Part shown: positions 33,856 to 42,441 of the stretch, one piece after another | How the letters are laid out: each line of letters opens with the position of its first letter | Numbering within the stretch: the first letter of the stretch is position 1 | Source: Ralstonia pickettii | GTDB taxonomy: Bacteria > Pseudomonadota > Gammaproteobacteria > Burkholderiales > Burkholderiaceae | DNA: 64,000 nucleotides | NCBI RefSeq assembly: GCF_016466415.2 | Contig: NZ_CP066771.1 | Location: forward strand, 3,038,001 to 3,102,000 | Reading direction: 5' to 3' | The notes under the pieces: generated by a model | Seen by the model: the letters and a program-made list of their open reading frames with translations, nothing else | Told to the model about the DNA's origin: nothing | Database searches by the model: none | Translations under genes and position numbers: made by a program

Positions 33856-34677
33856 TCAGCGTTTGATGGACGGCGCGTCCATCTTGCCGCCGTTGGCGTT
33901 TCGGGCGAGGAACATCTCCAGCGCGGTAATCACCTCGCTGCCGTAGAGCGGTTCCGGAAAGCGCTGCTGGCGCAGGCAGTCATACAGGCGGTGCTGCATC
34001 GTGCGTACCTCGCCCTGCGAGACGCGATACCCCGGCCAGGTGGAATACGCAAAGCGCGCGCCGTCGGCGGTCAGCAGATCGGGCAGCTCCTGCAGGCGGA
34101 TGCGCAAACCCGGCTGGGCATGGCACGTGGCACAGGCAAAGTCATACGCGCCGCCGCGGTAGAAGAACATGCGGCGGCCCAGTTCGTACACGCGCTTTTC
34201 TTCAGGATGGGCGAGCGGAATGTCGATGGCCGCGCCGCGCGATTCCGATGCGACGTAGGCCATCAGCCGTTCAATGTCCGACGCCTTGCCGGGCGACGAG
34301 AACGGGCGGGCCGACGCCTCTTCCTTGGTCAGCCCCTGCAGCGTCATGCGGCAGTACATAAGGCGCTGTTCGGCGTCCATCACGCGGCCGGTGTCTTTGA
34401 AGAAGCGCGGCAGCTTGGCGTAGGCGCCCTTCACCACGCCGGGGCCCAGGCCCAGGTCGCACGCTTCAAGCGAGGCCTGCTTGGGGCCGGCGGGCTTCTT
34501 CCAGAGTTCTTCGCCGGCGGCTTCCCAGAGTTCGGCCGGGTTGCCGTCGGCCAGCATCTCGCGGTACTGCGCGATGCCGGCGGCGGTGCTGTCCTTGGCG
34601 TCCTGGGCGGATGCCATTACGGCGCCGCCGGCTGCCAACGCCGCAGCCAGCACCATCGTCCATGTCTTGTGTTTCAC
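33856..34677 (-). CDS. soxA: SoxA c-type cytochrome subunit
   Basis: The 273-residue protein has a signal peptide (to about 24, VMASAQ). It is a one-heme SoxA: CATCH at 182-186 binds heme, while C73 and C109 form the remnant of the lost first heme site. C234 (RLYDCLRQQ) is the cysteine that becomes the persulfide heme ligand and catalytic residue. SoxA with SoxX forms the thiosulfonate onto SoxY. The stop is 16 bp before soxX. All key residues are present, so the subunit should be functional. Confidence 0.95.
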   Translation of the reverse strand: MKHKTWTMVLAAALAAGGAVMASAQDAKDSTAAGIAQYREMLADGNPAELWEAAGEELWKKPAGPKQASLEACDLGLGPGVVKGAYAKLPRFFKDTGRVMDAEQRLMYCRMTLQGLTKEEASARPFSSPGKASDIERLMAYVASESRGAAIDIPLAHPEEKRVYELGRRMFFYRGGAYDFACATCHAQPGLRIRLQELPDLLTADGARFAYSTWPGYRVSQGEVRTMQHRLYDCLRQQRFPEPLYGSEVITALEMFLARNANGGKMDAPSIKR

Positions 34678-34696
34678 GGTCCCCTCCGTGGGTCGC

Positions 34697-35152
34697 CTAC
34701 GGCTTGATATAGGCGAAACCTTCTTCCTGCTGCAGGCGGGTGATTTCCACCACGCCGGCCGGCACCACCTTGGCTTCGAGCAGCAGCTTGTCTTCCGGCA
34801 CCTTGAAGGCCATCAGCGAGTTGTGGCACACGCGAAACTCCACGCCCATGCTGGCCAGCGCGGCCACGGGCGCATCGAACGGGCGCCCCTGCGCATCCTT
34901 GGCGCCTTCAACGAGGAAGTCGATGCCGTGGCCCAGCGCCACCACCACGATCTTCGTGCCGGGCGCGCCGTTCAGGTGGTTGCGCAGGTTCCCGATGGCG
35001 CGCACGGCCTGGTCGATCCCTTCGCTCAACTGGTAGACCACCTTGTAGCGGGCACCGGCACCGCCTGCGCGCGGGGCGTTCTGGGCAGCGGCCTTGCCGG
35101 CCACACCCAATGCCGCCAGCGCGGCGGTCACACGAAAGAAGCTGCGTCGCAT
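34697..35152 (-). CDS. Periplasmic DsrE/DsrF-like protein in the sox operon
   Basis: The 151-residue protein has a signal peptide (FFRVTAALAALGVAGKAAAQ) and the DsrE-like fold (YKVVYQLSEGIDQAVRAIGN, TKIVVVALGHGIDFLV, FRVCHNSLMAFKV). The cysteine in RVCHNS corresponds to the reactive position in sulfur-relay DsrE proteins. It sits between soxZ and soxA and ends 20 bp before soxA. A role in sulfane-sulfur handling in the periplasm is probable from context but not proven. Cytoplasmic DsrE proteins lack the export signal seen here. Confidence 0.8.
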   Translation of the reverse strand: MRRSFFRVTAALAALGVAGKAAAQNAPRAGGAGARYKVVYQLSEGIDQAVRAIGNLRNHLNGAPGTKIVVVALGHGIDFLVEGAKDAQGRPFDAPVAALASMGVEFRVCHNSLMAFKVPEDKLLLEAKVVPAGVVEITRLQQEEGFAYIKP

Positions 35153-35168
35153 TTGAGCCTCCGGGGGC

Positions 35169-35480
35169 TTACTGGATAGACGTTTCGTCGGTGCGCTTGT
35201 CGCCGTGGTTGTCGACCCAGGTGACCGTCACCTTGTCGCCCTTGGCGCCGCCCTTGAACTTGAGGTTCAGGAACGGATCTTTCGACACGGCCGGGCCGAA
35301 CTGGGCGTCGAGCACCGTCTTGCCGCTGTGCTGCACCGTTACGTTGGTGATGTGCCAGGCGGGCACGACCTTGCCGGACGCGTCTTTGCGCTGGCCGGTT
35401 TCCATGTCGTGCTTCATCAGGATCTTCACGTCGGTGGTGCCGCCGTTTTCCATTGCGCGAATGCGCATCGGGTCTGCCAT
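35169..35480 (-). CDS. soxZ: SoxZ sulfur-carrier partner
   Basis: The 103-residue immunoglobulin-like subunit pairs with SoxY to form the sulfur carrier. MADPMRIRAMENGGTTDVKI, MKHDMETGQRKDASGK and NPFL-like DPFLNLKFKG are the family signatures. It has no signal peptide and is exported with SoxY through the Tat pathway. The ATG at 35480 has GGAGAAACACACC upstream. It is placed 19 bp after soxY, as usual. Confidence 0.95.
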   Translation of the reverse strand: MADPMRIRAMENGGTTDVKILMKHDMETGQRKDASGKVVPAWHITNVTVQHSGKTVLDAQFGPAVSKDPFLNLKFKGGAKGDKVTVTWVDNHGDKRTDETSIQ

Positions 35481-35499
35481 GGTGTGTTTCTCCCGATGT

Positions 35500-35970
35500 T
35501 TAACCGCCGCAGCCACCCAGGGTGACCTTCACTTCCTTGCTCGCCAGCACCCATTTGCCGTTGGCGCGCACGGCGGCGTAGACCGTTGACGTCTCGCCCA
35601 TCTTCACGCGCGTGCTCACAAACGGTTCGGTGCCGGCGGGAATGGCGAACGTGGCGGCCAGCGTGTTCGGGTTCTTTTCGACCAGGATGGCGATGAGGTC
35701 GGTGCCCGGCAGCGTGCTGGTCACGACCAGCGGCACGACGGCGCCGTTTTCAGCAATGTCCGGTGCGGTGAGCTGGATGCCGGCGCCGCCCTTCTCCACC
35801 GCGCCACCGCCCAGTTGCTTGAGCACGTCGTTCACGCCTTTCACGGCAAAGGCGGCCTTGTTCCATTCGGCCGCCTGGGCCGGCGTGGCAATGCCGGCAG
35901 ACACCAGCAGCGCCATCATGGCGCCGGCACGCAGTACGTCACGGCGGCCCAGATTGATTGCGTCGTTCAT
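35500..35970 (-). CDS. soxY: SoxY sulfur-carrier protein
   Basis: The 156-residue protein ends in the mobile GGCGG arm; C154 carries the thiosulfate, sulfone and sulfane intermediates. The Tat signal INLGRRDVLRAGAMMALLVS exports the SoxYZ pair. The core beta-sandwich (TAPDIAENGAVVPLVV, LATFAIPAGTEPFVSTRVKM) is typical. It is the second gene of the operon after a small cytochrome. Nothing is missing. Confidence 0.95.
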   Translation of the reverse strand: MNDAINLGRRDVLRAGAMMALLVSAGIATPAQAAEWNKAAFAVKGVNDVLKQLGGGAVEKGGAGIQLTAPDIAENGAVVPLVVTSTLPGTDLIAILVEKNPNTLAATFAIPAGTEPFVSTRVKMGETSTVYAAVRANGKWVLASKEVKVTLGGCGG

Positions 35971-35980
35971 CGTCCGTTCC

Positions 35981-36328
35981 TCACTTGGCCGGGGCGCCCG
36001 CGAGCACCCAGTCGATCACGGTTTTCAGATCGGTATCGGCAATCTTCGGATTGGCCGGCATCGGGATCTGGCCCCAATTGCCCATGCCGCCTTCGCGCAC
36101 CTTCTTGATGAGCTTGGCTTGCGCGCCGGCATCGCCCTTGTACTTGGCGGCAACGTCCTGGTAGGCCGGGCCGACGAGCTTGCGGTCGACGGCGTGGCAG
36201 CCCATGCAGGCGTTCTGGTTGGCGATGGACAAGGCGCGGGCAGCATCAACGGCGGCCAGCGCGGGCGTGGCGGACAGTGCCAAGCCGGCCAGCACCGCCG
36301 CTGAGGCGAGCGTGGGGGCGAACTTCAT
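35981..36328 (-). CDS. Small c-type cytochrome of the sox operon
   Basis: The 115-residue cytochrome c551/c8-type protein has a signal peptide (MKFAPTLASAAVLAGLALSA, cleavage near ALA-AV). Its heme motif is CMGCH (C41, C44, H45), and the methionine ligand segment IPMPANPKIADTDLK is also present. It probably accepts electrons from SoxAX and passes them to an oxidase. The start at 36328 follows GGAGACCACAT; the longer frame is not protein-like. It is first in the operon soxYZ-dsrE-soxAXWB, 10 bp before soxY. Confidence 0.9.
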   Translation of the reverse strand: MKFAPTLASAAVLAGLALSATPALAAVDAARALSIANQNACMGCHAVDRKLVGPAYQDVAAKYKGDAGAQAKLIKKVREGGMGNWGQIPMPANPKIADTDLKTVIDWVLAGAPAK

Positions 36329-36446
36329 GTGGTCTCCAGAAGACGAGGCTGCCCGCATGCGTGTGCGGGCGAAATGGCGGGAATTGGACCCGGTATTGTG
36401 CCCGAAACGGGCCAAATCCTATGTCGCCCGCAAATGTCGTCCGCAA

Positions 36447-36480
36447 AGCAAAACGCCCGGTACCTTTCGGCCCCGGGCGC
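36447..36480 (-). terminator. Terminator after the EamA gene
   Basis: On the minus strand CGCCCGG (36479-36473) pairs with CCGGGCG (36460-36454), followed by TTTTGC. It lies 25 bp past the transporter stop and separates that gene from the sox operon promoter region (36329-36446). Confidence 0.65.
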
Positions 36481-36504
36481 TTGTTTCTGATGGGGATGCG
36501 GCGA

Positions 36505-37392
36505 TCAAGCCATCGCCCGCCGCGCGGCCAGCCGGCCGCCAAACACGTTGAGCAGCAGCCCGGCCATCACCACCGCGCCGCCCAGCCATTGGGCAGGCAC
36601 CAGGCGCTCGCCCAGCAGCACGGCGGCCGACACCAGCCCCACCACCGGCACCAGCAGCGTGAGCGGCGCGACCTGGCTGGCGGCGTAGCGCGCCAGCAGG
36701 CGGCTCCACAGGCTGTAGCCGAAGATGGTGGCGCCAAAAGACAGGTAGACGATCGCGCCGATGCTTGACCAGCTGATGTTCGCCAGGCTGTGTGCGATCT
36801 GCTGCGGCCCCTCCAGCCAGTACGACAGCAGGAAGAACGGAACTGGTGGGATGACGGCGCCCCACACCACCAGGCTCACCACATTCACCGGCCCGATCCG
36901 CTTGGTGACGATATTGCCGCTGGCCCACGAAAACGCAGCGCACAGCGTCAGCAGGAAGCCGGCGGTGGTCATGCCCGTGACCGAGCCGCCACCCGCCATA
37001 CCGATGACGGCCAGGCCGCTCGCGGCCACCGCCATGCCGGCCAGGTGGAACCAGCGGATCGGCTCGCGCAGCACGATGGCGGCAATCGTCAGCGTAAAGA
37101 ACGCCTGCGACTGCAGCACCAGCGAGGCCAGCCCCGCCGGCATGCCCACATACATGGCGGAGAACAGGAACGCGAACTGCCCGAAGCTGATGGTGGCGCC
37201 GTAAGCCACCAGCCACTTGAGCGCAATCTTCGGGCGCGGCACGAACAGCACAGCCGGGAACGCGACCAGCGCAAAGCGCAGCGCACCTAGCAGCATGGGC
37301 GGCACGCCGTGCAGGCCCACCTTGATGACGACAAAGTTGACGCCCCACACCAGCACAACGGTCAGGGCCAGCAGCAGATCCTTGGGAGACAT
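36505..37392 (-). CDS. EamA-family (DMT) exporter
   Basis: The 295-residue protein has ten hydrophobic helices in two EamA repeats (first from LTVVLVWGVNFVVIKVGL, second from GFLLTLCAAFSWASGNIVTK). It belongs to the drug/metabolite transporter superfamily and resembles EamD/YdeD-type exporters of cysteine or other amino acids. It stands between the sox operon and fccB on the same strand, but has its own terminator. Whether it takes part in sulfur metabolism (for example cysteine export) is open. Start ATG 37392. Confidence 0.85.
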   Translation of the reverse strand: MSPKDLLLALTVVLVWGVNFVVIKVGLHGVPPMLLGALRFALVAFPAVLFVPRPKIALKWLVAYGATISFGQFAFLFSAMYVGMPAGLASLVLQSQAFFTLTIAAIVLREPIRWFHLAGMAVAASGLAVIGMAGGGSVTGMTTAGFLLTLCAAFSWASGNIVTKRIGPVNVVSLVVWGAVIPPVPFFLLSYWLEGPQQIAHSLANISWSSIGAIVYLSFGATIFGYSLWSRLLARYAASQVAPLTLLVPVVGLVSAAVLLGERLVPAQWLGGAVVMAGLLLNVFGGRLAARRAMA

Positions 37393-37517
37393 GATGATCG
37401 GAAGGTTCGGACGGCCGCCCGTGCGGCCACATGACGCACTGTAGGCGCCGGCCGCTTAGGCGACTTGCACAATCTTGCGCATTGTTTGTGCCCGGGGCCG
37501 CACCTTCCGCCTGACAT

Positions 37518-38810
37518 TCAACCCAGCATGTCCGACCAGATGGCGCGGCTCCAGCCTTGCGCCAGCTTGCCCTCCGCTGGGGAAGGCACGTCGGAAAGCC
37601 CGCCGGCGCCGGGCACCGTCACCATGGTGTGCTCGGTCGCGTCGTAACGGTGGACGGTTGCCACGTGCATGGCCTCGTCGGGCGTGGCAAAGCTGTAGCA
37701 GGTGTTGGTGTACAGCGGTGACGCATCGGGCGCGTGCCCGGCCAGCATCGCCACCACGGCGGCGGCGGCCACCTTGCCGTGCTGATTGGCCATGTGGCCC
37801 GACTTCGGCATCAGCGGCGCGGTCTGGATGGCATCGCCAATCACATGCACGCCCGGCGCCACCTTCGACTCAAACGACAGGAAATCCACTTCGCACCAGC
37901 GCCCATTGGCCGTCGCCAGGCCGGCCTGCACGGCAATCGCCCCGGCACGCTGCGGCGGGATCAGGTTGACGACATCGGCCTGCACGTCGTCCTGCACATC
38001 GAACTTGAGGACGCGGCCCGTGGCATCGATGTCGACGGCGTTGTATTGCGGGCGATATTCGATGTGCTGCGGATAGCGCTCTGCCCAGACGCGCTTGAAC
38101 AACGCGCCTTTGGAGGTGACGTCATCGTTGGCATCGAGAATGAGCACGCGCGAATCGGGCTTGGCGCGCTGCAGCCAGTGGGCGATCAGGCACGCGCGCT
38201 CGTACGGCGCGGGCGGGCAGCGGTACGGCGCCAGCGGAATGCTGATCGCCACCGTGCCGCCGTTGGGCATGGCTTCGAGCCGATGGCGCAGCGCCAGCGT
38301 CTGCGTGCCGGCTTTCCAGGCGTGCGGCGCTTGCGCGGCGGTGGCCGCATTGGCGAGACCGGGAATCGCCCCCGGCACGAAGTCGATGCCGGGCGAGAGG
38401 ATCAGCCGGTCGTAATCAAGCGTGCCGCCGCCTGCCAGCCGCACCTGCTTGGCGCCAGGGTCGATGGCCGATGCGCGGTCGCGCACCCACCGCACGCCGT
38501 GGCGCTCGACCAGCGCGTCATACGGCACGGTGATCGACGCCAGGTCACGGTCGCCCGACAGGACGAGGTTCGACAGCGGGCACGAGACGAACGCGGCGTT
38601 CGGCTCCACCAGCGTGACGTCGACACGGCCACCGGAAAACACGCGCACGTATTTGGCCGCCGTTGCGCCGCCATAGCCGCCGCCCACCACCACCACGCGT
38701 GCATTGCGCACGCCCGACAGCGATGCGCAGGCGGCCAGCGGCCCGGCCAGCGCGGTTGCCCCGAGCGCGCGCAGAAGTGCGCGTCGGTCCTTGCGCAGCC
38801 ATTCGCTCAT
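37518..38810 (-). CDS. fccB: Flavocytochrome c sulfide dehydrogenase, flavoprotein subunit (FccB/SoxF-like)
   Basis: The 430-residue FAD-binding protein starts with a Tat-like signal (KDRRALLRALGATALAGPL). The dinucleotide motif VVVVGGGYGGATAAKYV lies at 39-55. C77 in AAFVSCPLSN and the cysteine in YTNTCYSFATPDEA are the redox-active pair of sulfide dehydrogenases. Further FAD motifs are SPGIDFVPGAI and VHVIGDAI. It oxidises sulfide to sulfur in the periplasm and hands electrons to the cytochrome subunit. It overlaps the upstream cytochrome gene by four bases (ATGA). Confidence 0.9.
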   Translation of the reverse strand: MSEWLRKDRRALLRALGATALAGPLAACASLSGVRNARVVVVGGGYGGATAAKYVRVFSGGRVDVTLVEPNAAFVSCPLSNLVLSGDRDLASITVPYDALVERHGVRWVRDRASAIDPGAKQVRLAGGGTLDYDRLILSPGIDFVPGAIPGLANAATAAQAPHAWKAGTQTLALRHRLEAMPNGGTVAISIPLAPYRCPPAPYERACLIAHWLQRAKPDSRVLILDANDDVTSKGALFKRVWAERYPQHIEYRPQYNAVDIDATGRVLKFDVQDDVQADVVNLIPPQRAGAIAVQAGLATANGRWCEVDFLSFESKVAPGVHVIGDAIQTAPLMPKSGHMANQHGKVAAAAVVAMLAGHAPDASPLYTNTCYSFATPDEAMHVATVHRYDATEHTMVTVPGAGGLSDVPSPAEGKLAQGWSRAIWSDMLG

Positions 38811-39193
38811 GGCGCCTCCTGAGGTTGGCGTGACAGCCAGCCGGCAATGGCGGCGATCTGCGCACCGTCATAACCGCGGGCGATCTGGCCCATCACCGTG
38901 GAAGGGCGCGCGCCGCTGCGAAAGGCTTGCATGGTGTCGATCAGCTCGGCCTGCGAGCGACCGGCGAGCGGCGGCAACGTCTGTGCGGGAAGCTTGGCAC
39001 CGGGCGCGGTATCGGCGTGATGGCAGCTGGCGCACGTGGCAGCCCAGGTGCGGGCCTGCAGATTGGTGGGGGGATGATCGGCCGCATGGGCCACAGTGGG
39101 CGCAGGGGCCGTCAGCAGCGCCGCAAGCAGTGCTGCGGCGGCAGGGCGGTGGACGACGGGCATCGGGGGGCTGCGAAGTCGCGGGAGCGTCAT
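38807..39193 (-). CDS. c-type cytochrome subunit of flavocytochrome c (FccA-like)
   Basis: The protein has 128 residues from ATG 39193, or 118 from 39163. The signal peptide ends near APTVAHAADH, and the heme motif is CASCH (C54, C57, H58). The methionine region is PSTVMGQIARGYDGAQIA. The C-terminus GWLSRQPQEA is the usual class-I ending. One heme is present, whereas some FccA have two. Its stop overlaps the fccB start (ATGA), so the two form a functional pair, with FccB passing electrons from sulfide to this cytochrome. Confidence 0.85.
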   Translation of the reverse strand: MTLPRLRSPPMPVVHRPAAAALLAALLTAPAPTVAHAADHPPTNLQARTWAATCASCHHADTAPGAKLPAQTLPPLAGRSQAELIDTMQAFRSGARPSTVMGQIARGYDGAQIAAIAGWLSRQPQEAP

Positions 39194-39296
39194 ACGCTAA
39201 CACGCACGGCCGGCCATGTGCCCTGTGATGCGTGCAGCCAACAAAAAACGCAGCACGGTGGCTGCGTTTCTTGCGATGCGGTGTTGCCGCGCTGGC

Positions 39297-40115
39297 TTAC
39301 GGCAGTTGCTTGCCCGGCGGCAGCGCGGGCGAGGTGGTGGGCGACACGGTCACGCCCGGCGCGGCCGACGTGACCGGGGCCGGTGCCTGCGTGGCCGTCG
39401 GCGTACCCTGCGTGCGCGTTGGCGTGCCTTGCGACGCGTCGGGCGCGGTCGACGGGTTGGTCGACGTGGCATTCGCATCCAGGCGCTTGCGCTCTTCGTC
39501 GGTCACGTAATCGAACACCTTCACGACCTTATTGACGCCGCCCACGGTGCGCACGGCTTCGGTGGCCTTGTTGCCCTCGGCCTCGGTCACCACGCCGAGC
39601 AGGAAGACGGTCTGCGCTTCGGTCGTCACCTTGATGGAGTTCCAGGGCACGCCTTCCGTGCCGGCCAGCACGCTCTTCACCTTGGTGGTGATGTACGTAT
39701 CGTTTGTGCGCGAGCCGAACGTGCTCGACTCCGGCGTCACCACGATCTCGTTGACGACCTCACGCGCGTTCTGCAGCTTCTGCGCGTATTGGCCGATCTC
39801 CTGCTTGGTCTGCTCGGTGCCGGCTTCGCCGGTCAGCAGGACCTTGCGGTTGTAGACCGTCACGTTGACGTGGGCACGGCCGTCGTAGCGCGAGATCAGC
39901 GTGTTCTCGGCTTCCATCTGCAGGCCGCGGTCGATGGTCTGGGTGGCGGTCGGGCGACGGTCGGTGGCAAGCGCCACGCCGCCGGCCACGGCGCCCGCAA
40001 ACAGCGGGAAGCAGGCAGTCAACTGCGTTGCGGTCATGCCGGCCAGGGCGGCCAGCACGGCGGTGCGCGTGACCGTGCGACGGAAACGGGCAAACGTAGG
40101 CGACGAGAGTTTCAT
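39297..40115 (-). CDS. BON-domain outer-membrane lipoprotein (DolP-like)
   Basis: The 272-residue lipoprotein has the lipobox LTAC after an N-terminal helix. Two BON domains follow: about 63-125 (LISRYDGRAHVNVTVYNRKV, LLTGEAGTEQTKQEIG) and 135-205 (YITTKVKSVLAGTEGVP, VFLLGVVTEAEGNKATEAV). DolP proteins protect outer-membrane integrity. A Thr/Pro/Ala-rich tail (about 215-272) is added. It neighbours yraN and rsmI as in many proteobacteria, but the SIS-domain gene diaA/gmhA that is often between them is absent here. Confidence 0.9.
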   Translation of the reverse strand: MKLSSPTFARFRRTVTRTAVLAALAGMTATQLTACFPLFAGAVAGGVALATDRRPTATQTIDRGLQMEAENTLISRYDGRAHVNVTVYNRKVLLTGEAGTEQTKQEIGQYAQKLQNAREVVNEIVVTPESSTFGSRTNDTYITTKVKSVLAGTEGVPWNSIKVTTEAQTVFLLGVVTEAEGNKATEAVRTVGGVNKVVKVFDYVTDEERKRLDANATSTNPSTAPDASQGTPTRTQGTPTATQAPAPVTSAAPGVTVSPTTSPALPPGKQLP

Positions 40116-40166
40116 GCTGTCCTTGAATGAAGTGCAGAAGAAAGAAGAGCGAGGTTGATGCGAGGT

Positions 40167-40544
40167 TCAGGCATCAACGCCGAAGGCATCGCGCATCCAT
40201 TCGATACGCGCACCGTCAATGGCGATGACGTCAAATCGGCAGGCCGGTACATCTTCAACCTGCCGCGCGAGAAAATCTTCGGCTGCGGCAATCAGGCGGC
40301 GCTGCTTGGCGGGCGTGACACTCGCCGCCGCCCCGCCGAAGCGCTGCGTGGAGCGGGCCACACGGGCACGTAATTCAACGAATACCAGGGCGCCGGCCGC
40401 ATCGCGCATCACCAGATCGATTTCACCGCCCTTGCAGCGATAATTGCGGCTGACCACGGCCAGCCCGCGCGCCTGCAAGTAGCGCAGCGCACGGTCTTCA
40501 CCGGCTTCACCGGTGGCGGCTGTGATGGGCTGCGGCGCATGCAT
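40167..40544 (-). CDS. YraN family (UPF0102) nuclease-like protein
   Basis: The 125-residue protein has the Holliday-resolvase-like core GEAGEDRALRYLQARGLAVV, YRCKGGEIDLVMRD and LVFVELRARV. These are the motifs of YraN/UPF0102, a probable DNA-binding nuclease-fold family of unknown role. It is divergent from rsmI, the common gene neighbour. The start MHAPQPIT (40544) is chosen; the frame extends 93 bp upstream over the rsmI start region. Confidence 0.88.
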   Translation of the reverse strand: MHAPQPITAATGEAGEDRALRYLQARGLAVVSRNYRCKGGEIDLVMRDAAGALVFVELRARVARSTQRFGGAAASVTPAKQRRLIAAAEDFLARQVEDVPACRFDVIAIDGARIEWMRDAFGVDA

Positions 40545-40579
40545 TCGCGGTTTGAACCAAGTAACAGAGAGAAGTTCTC

Positions 40580-41482
40580 GTGAGTGATCCTGACTGGACC
40601 CTGCTGGCGTACGACCAGCACTATCCCGCCGGCGCATTATATGTGGTGGCCACCCCCATCGGGAACGCGGCCGACGTGTCGCTGCGGGCGCGCTACGTGC
40701 TGGGCCTTGTCAACGCGGTGGCCTGCGAAGACACGCGCAACACAGGGCAACTGCTCCATCGGCTGGGGCTGTCGCGGCCGATGCTCGCGGCGCACGAACA
40801 CAACGAGCGCGAGGCCGCCGCGCGCATCGTGGCGCGGCTGGCGCAGGGCGAGCGCATCGCCTATGTGTCCGATGCGGGCACGCCGGGCGTGTCGGACCCG
40901 GGCTCGCGGATTGTCGAGGCGGTGCGTGCGGCGGGCCAGCGCGTGATTCCGCTGCCGGGCGCGAGCGCGGTGGTGACGGCGCTTTCTGCCGCCGGGGAGT
41001 TGCTCGACACGTCTGGTGGGCAGTTCACCTTCGTCGGCTTCCTGCCGCCCAAGGCCGGGCAACGCGAGGCGGCCATCCGCCAATGGGCGGCGCACGGGCC
41101 GGCATGGGTCCTGTACGAGGCGCCGCATCGCATCGAGGCCACACTCGCCGCGTTGGCGGAACACTTGCCCGCGCGACGCATCCTGATCGGCCGGGAATTG
41201 ACCAAGCTGTTCGAGCAGATCGTCGTGCTGCCTGCCGCCGAAGCACCGGCCTGGCTTGCCGCCGATGTCTCACATGGCAAGGGCGAATTCGTTCTGGTGG
41301 TGGAGGGCGCAGGCGCGCAGGACGCCGCGCCGACGGCGATGGCGGCAGACCACGTCTTGCGTCTGCTGTTGGCCGAGTTGCCTGCCAAGCGCGCAGCCAA
41401 GCTGGCCGGCGCAATTACGGGTGCGTCGGTCGACGCGCTGTATCAAAGCGCGCTGGCGCTGAAAAACGAAGGGAAGGACTGA
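40580..41482 (+). CDS. rsmI: 16S rRNA (cytidine-1402-2'-O)-methyltransferase RsmI
   Basis: The 300-residue enzyme of the tetrapyrrole-methylase fold 2'-O-methylates C1402 of 16S rRNA with SAM. Motifs are YVVATPIGNAADVSLRARYV, CEDTRNTGQLLHRLG, YVSDAGTPGVSDPG and FVGFLPPKAGQR, all in order. The start is GTG at 40580 with AGAGAGAAG upstream. It is divergent from yraN with only 35 bp between the start codons, so the two promoters overlap. Confidence 0.95.
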   Translation: MSDPDWTLLAYDQHYPAGALYVVATPIGNAADVSLRARYVLGLVNAVACEDTRNTGQLLHRLGLSRPMLAAHEHNEREAAARIVARLAQGERIAYVSDAGTPGVSDPGSRIVEAVRAAGQRVIPLPGASAVVTALSAAGELLDTSGGQFTFVGFLPPKAGQREAAIRQWAAHGPAWVLYEAPHRIEATLAALAEHLPARRILIGRELTKLFEQIVVLPAAEAPAWLAADVSHGKGEFVLVVEGAGAQDAAPTAMAADHVLRLLLAELPAKRAAKLAGAITGASVDALYQSALALKNEGKD

Positions 41483-41508
41483 GGCAGGAAGGCGGCCGGA
41501 TCAGCGGT

Positions 41509-42240
41509 TCAACGACGCTTGGCGCGACGCTTGACCGCTTTCTTCTTCACCGGTGCGGGTTCATCGGCACCCACATCGGCGTCGCCATCGTTGCTGGCGA
41601 CATCGGTCTGCGTCAGCTCAGGGCGCAGCGCTTCAACTTCAGCGCGGGACAGTCGGCGGATTTCCACCTGCGTTGAACCGCGTTTGACGAAGTCGAGCCG
41701 CTTGGCGGCGGCATACGACATGTCGACGATGCGCTTGCCGTGGTACGGACCGCGATCCGTCACCTTGGCCACGACCACGCGGTCGTTGGAGAGGTTGCGC
41801 ACGAGAACCCAGCTCTGCAGCGGCAGCGACGGATGCGCCACCGTGAAGGCGTTCATATCGAAACGCTCGCCGCTGGCGGTGCGGCGGCCGTGGAAGCCGC
41901 GGCCGTACCACGAAGCCAGGCCGCGTTGTTCGAACGTGCCGAGGTCGGCGCGCAGGCCGGGGCTGGTGTCGGTGTTCTCGTCCAGCTTGAGGCTGGTCGA
42001 ATCCGGCACCCCGCGGAACGACAGCGTGCCCCAGGCATCGGGGTTGTCGCGCGGGTCGGCCAGCTTCAACGTGGGCGCTGCGGGCTTGCTGGCCTGGAGA
42101 CCGGATTGCCCACCCGCGGGCGGTTCGCCGGGGACGGCGGCACAGCCCGCCAGCACCAGCAGCGCGGTGCCGTGCGTGAGCCAGGCACGCAGCGTGCGGC
42201 CGGCCGGAAGGCAGGAAATCGAATGGGTCAACTTGAGCAT
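41509..42240 (-). CDS. RlpA-like septal-ring lipoprotein / lytic transglycosylase
   Basis: The 243-residue lipoprotein has a signal with lipobox LVLAGC. The RlpA double-psi beta-barrel domain spans about 110-195: GLASWYGRGFHGRRTASGE (catalytic-type Asp/His region), VLVRNLSNDRVVVAKVTDRG and DMSYAAAKRLDF. It lacks the C-terminal SPOR domain of E. coli RlpA and instead ends in a Lys/Arg-rich tail (KKKAVKRRAKRR). RlpA enzymes cleave denuded glycan strands at the septum. The start at 42240 is preferred; the next ATG at 42261 is possible. Confidence 0.85.
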   Translation of the reverse strand: MLKLTHSISCLPAGRTLRAWLTHGTALLVLAGCAAVPGEPPAGGQSGLQASKPAAPTLKLADPRDNPDAWGTLSFRGVPDSTSLKLDENTDTSPGLRADLGTFEQRGLASWYGRGFHGRRTASGERFDMNAFTVAHPSLPLQSWVLVRNLSNDRVVVAKVTDRGPYHGKRIVDMSYAAAKRLDFVKRGSTQVEIRRLSRAEVEALRPELTQTDVASNDGDADVGADEPAPVKKKAVKRRAKRR

Positions 42241-42441
42241 GGCCGCGAGTCTAACATGCATGCTTTGATCGCTTATTTACATTTCCTATTAAAACGATCA
42301 CATCATGCTGTCATCTCCCACCAATTTTGTAATATTTTCTTTCGGATGTAACAGCGCACCCCGCAAGCCCAGTGCTGGCGCGGGCTCGGCCCGATACAAT
42401 CGGGTTATCCCTGCCATGTGCAAATGCGCACATAAGATCAC

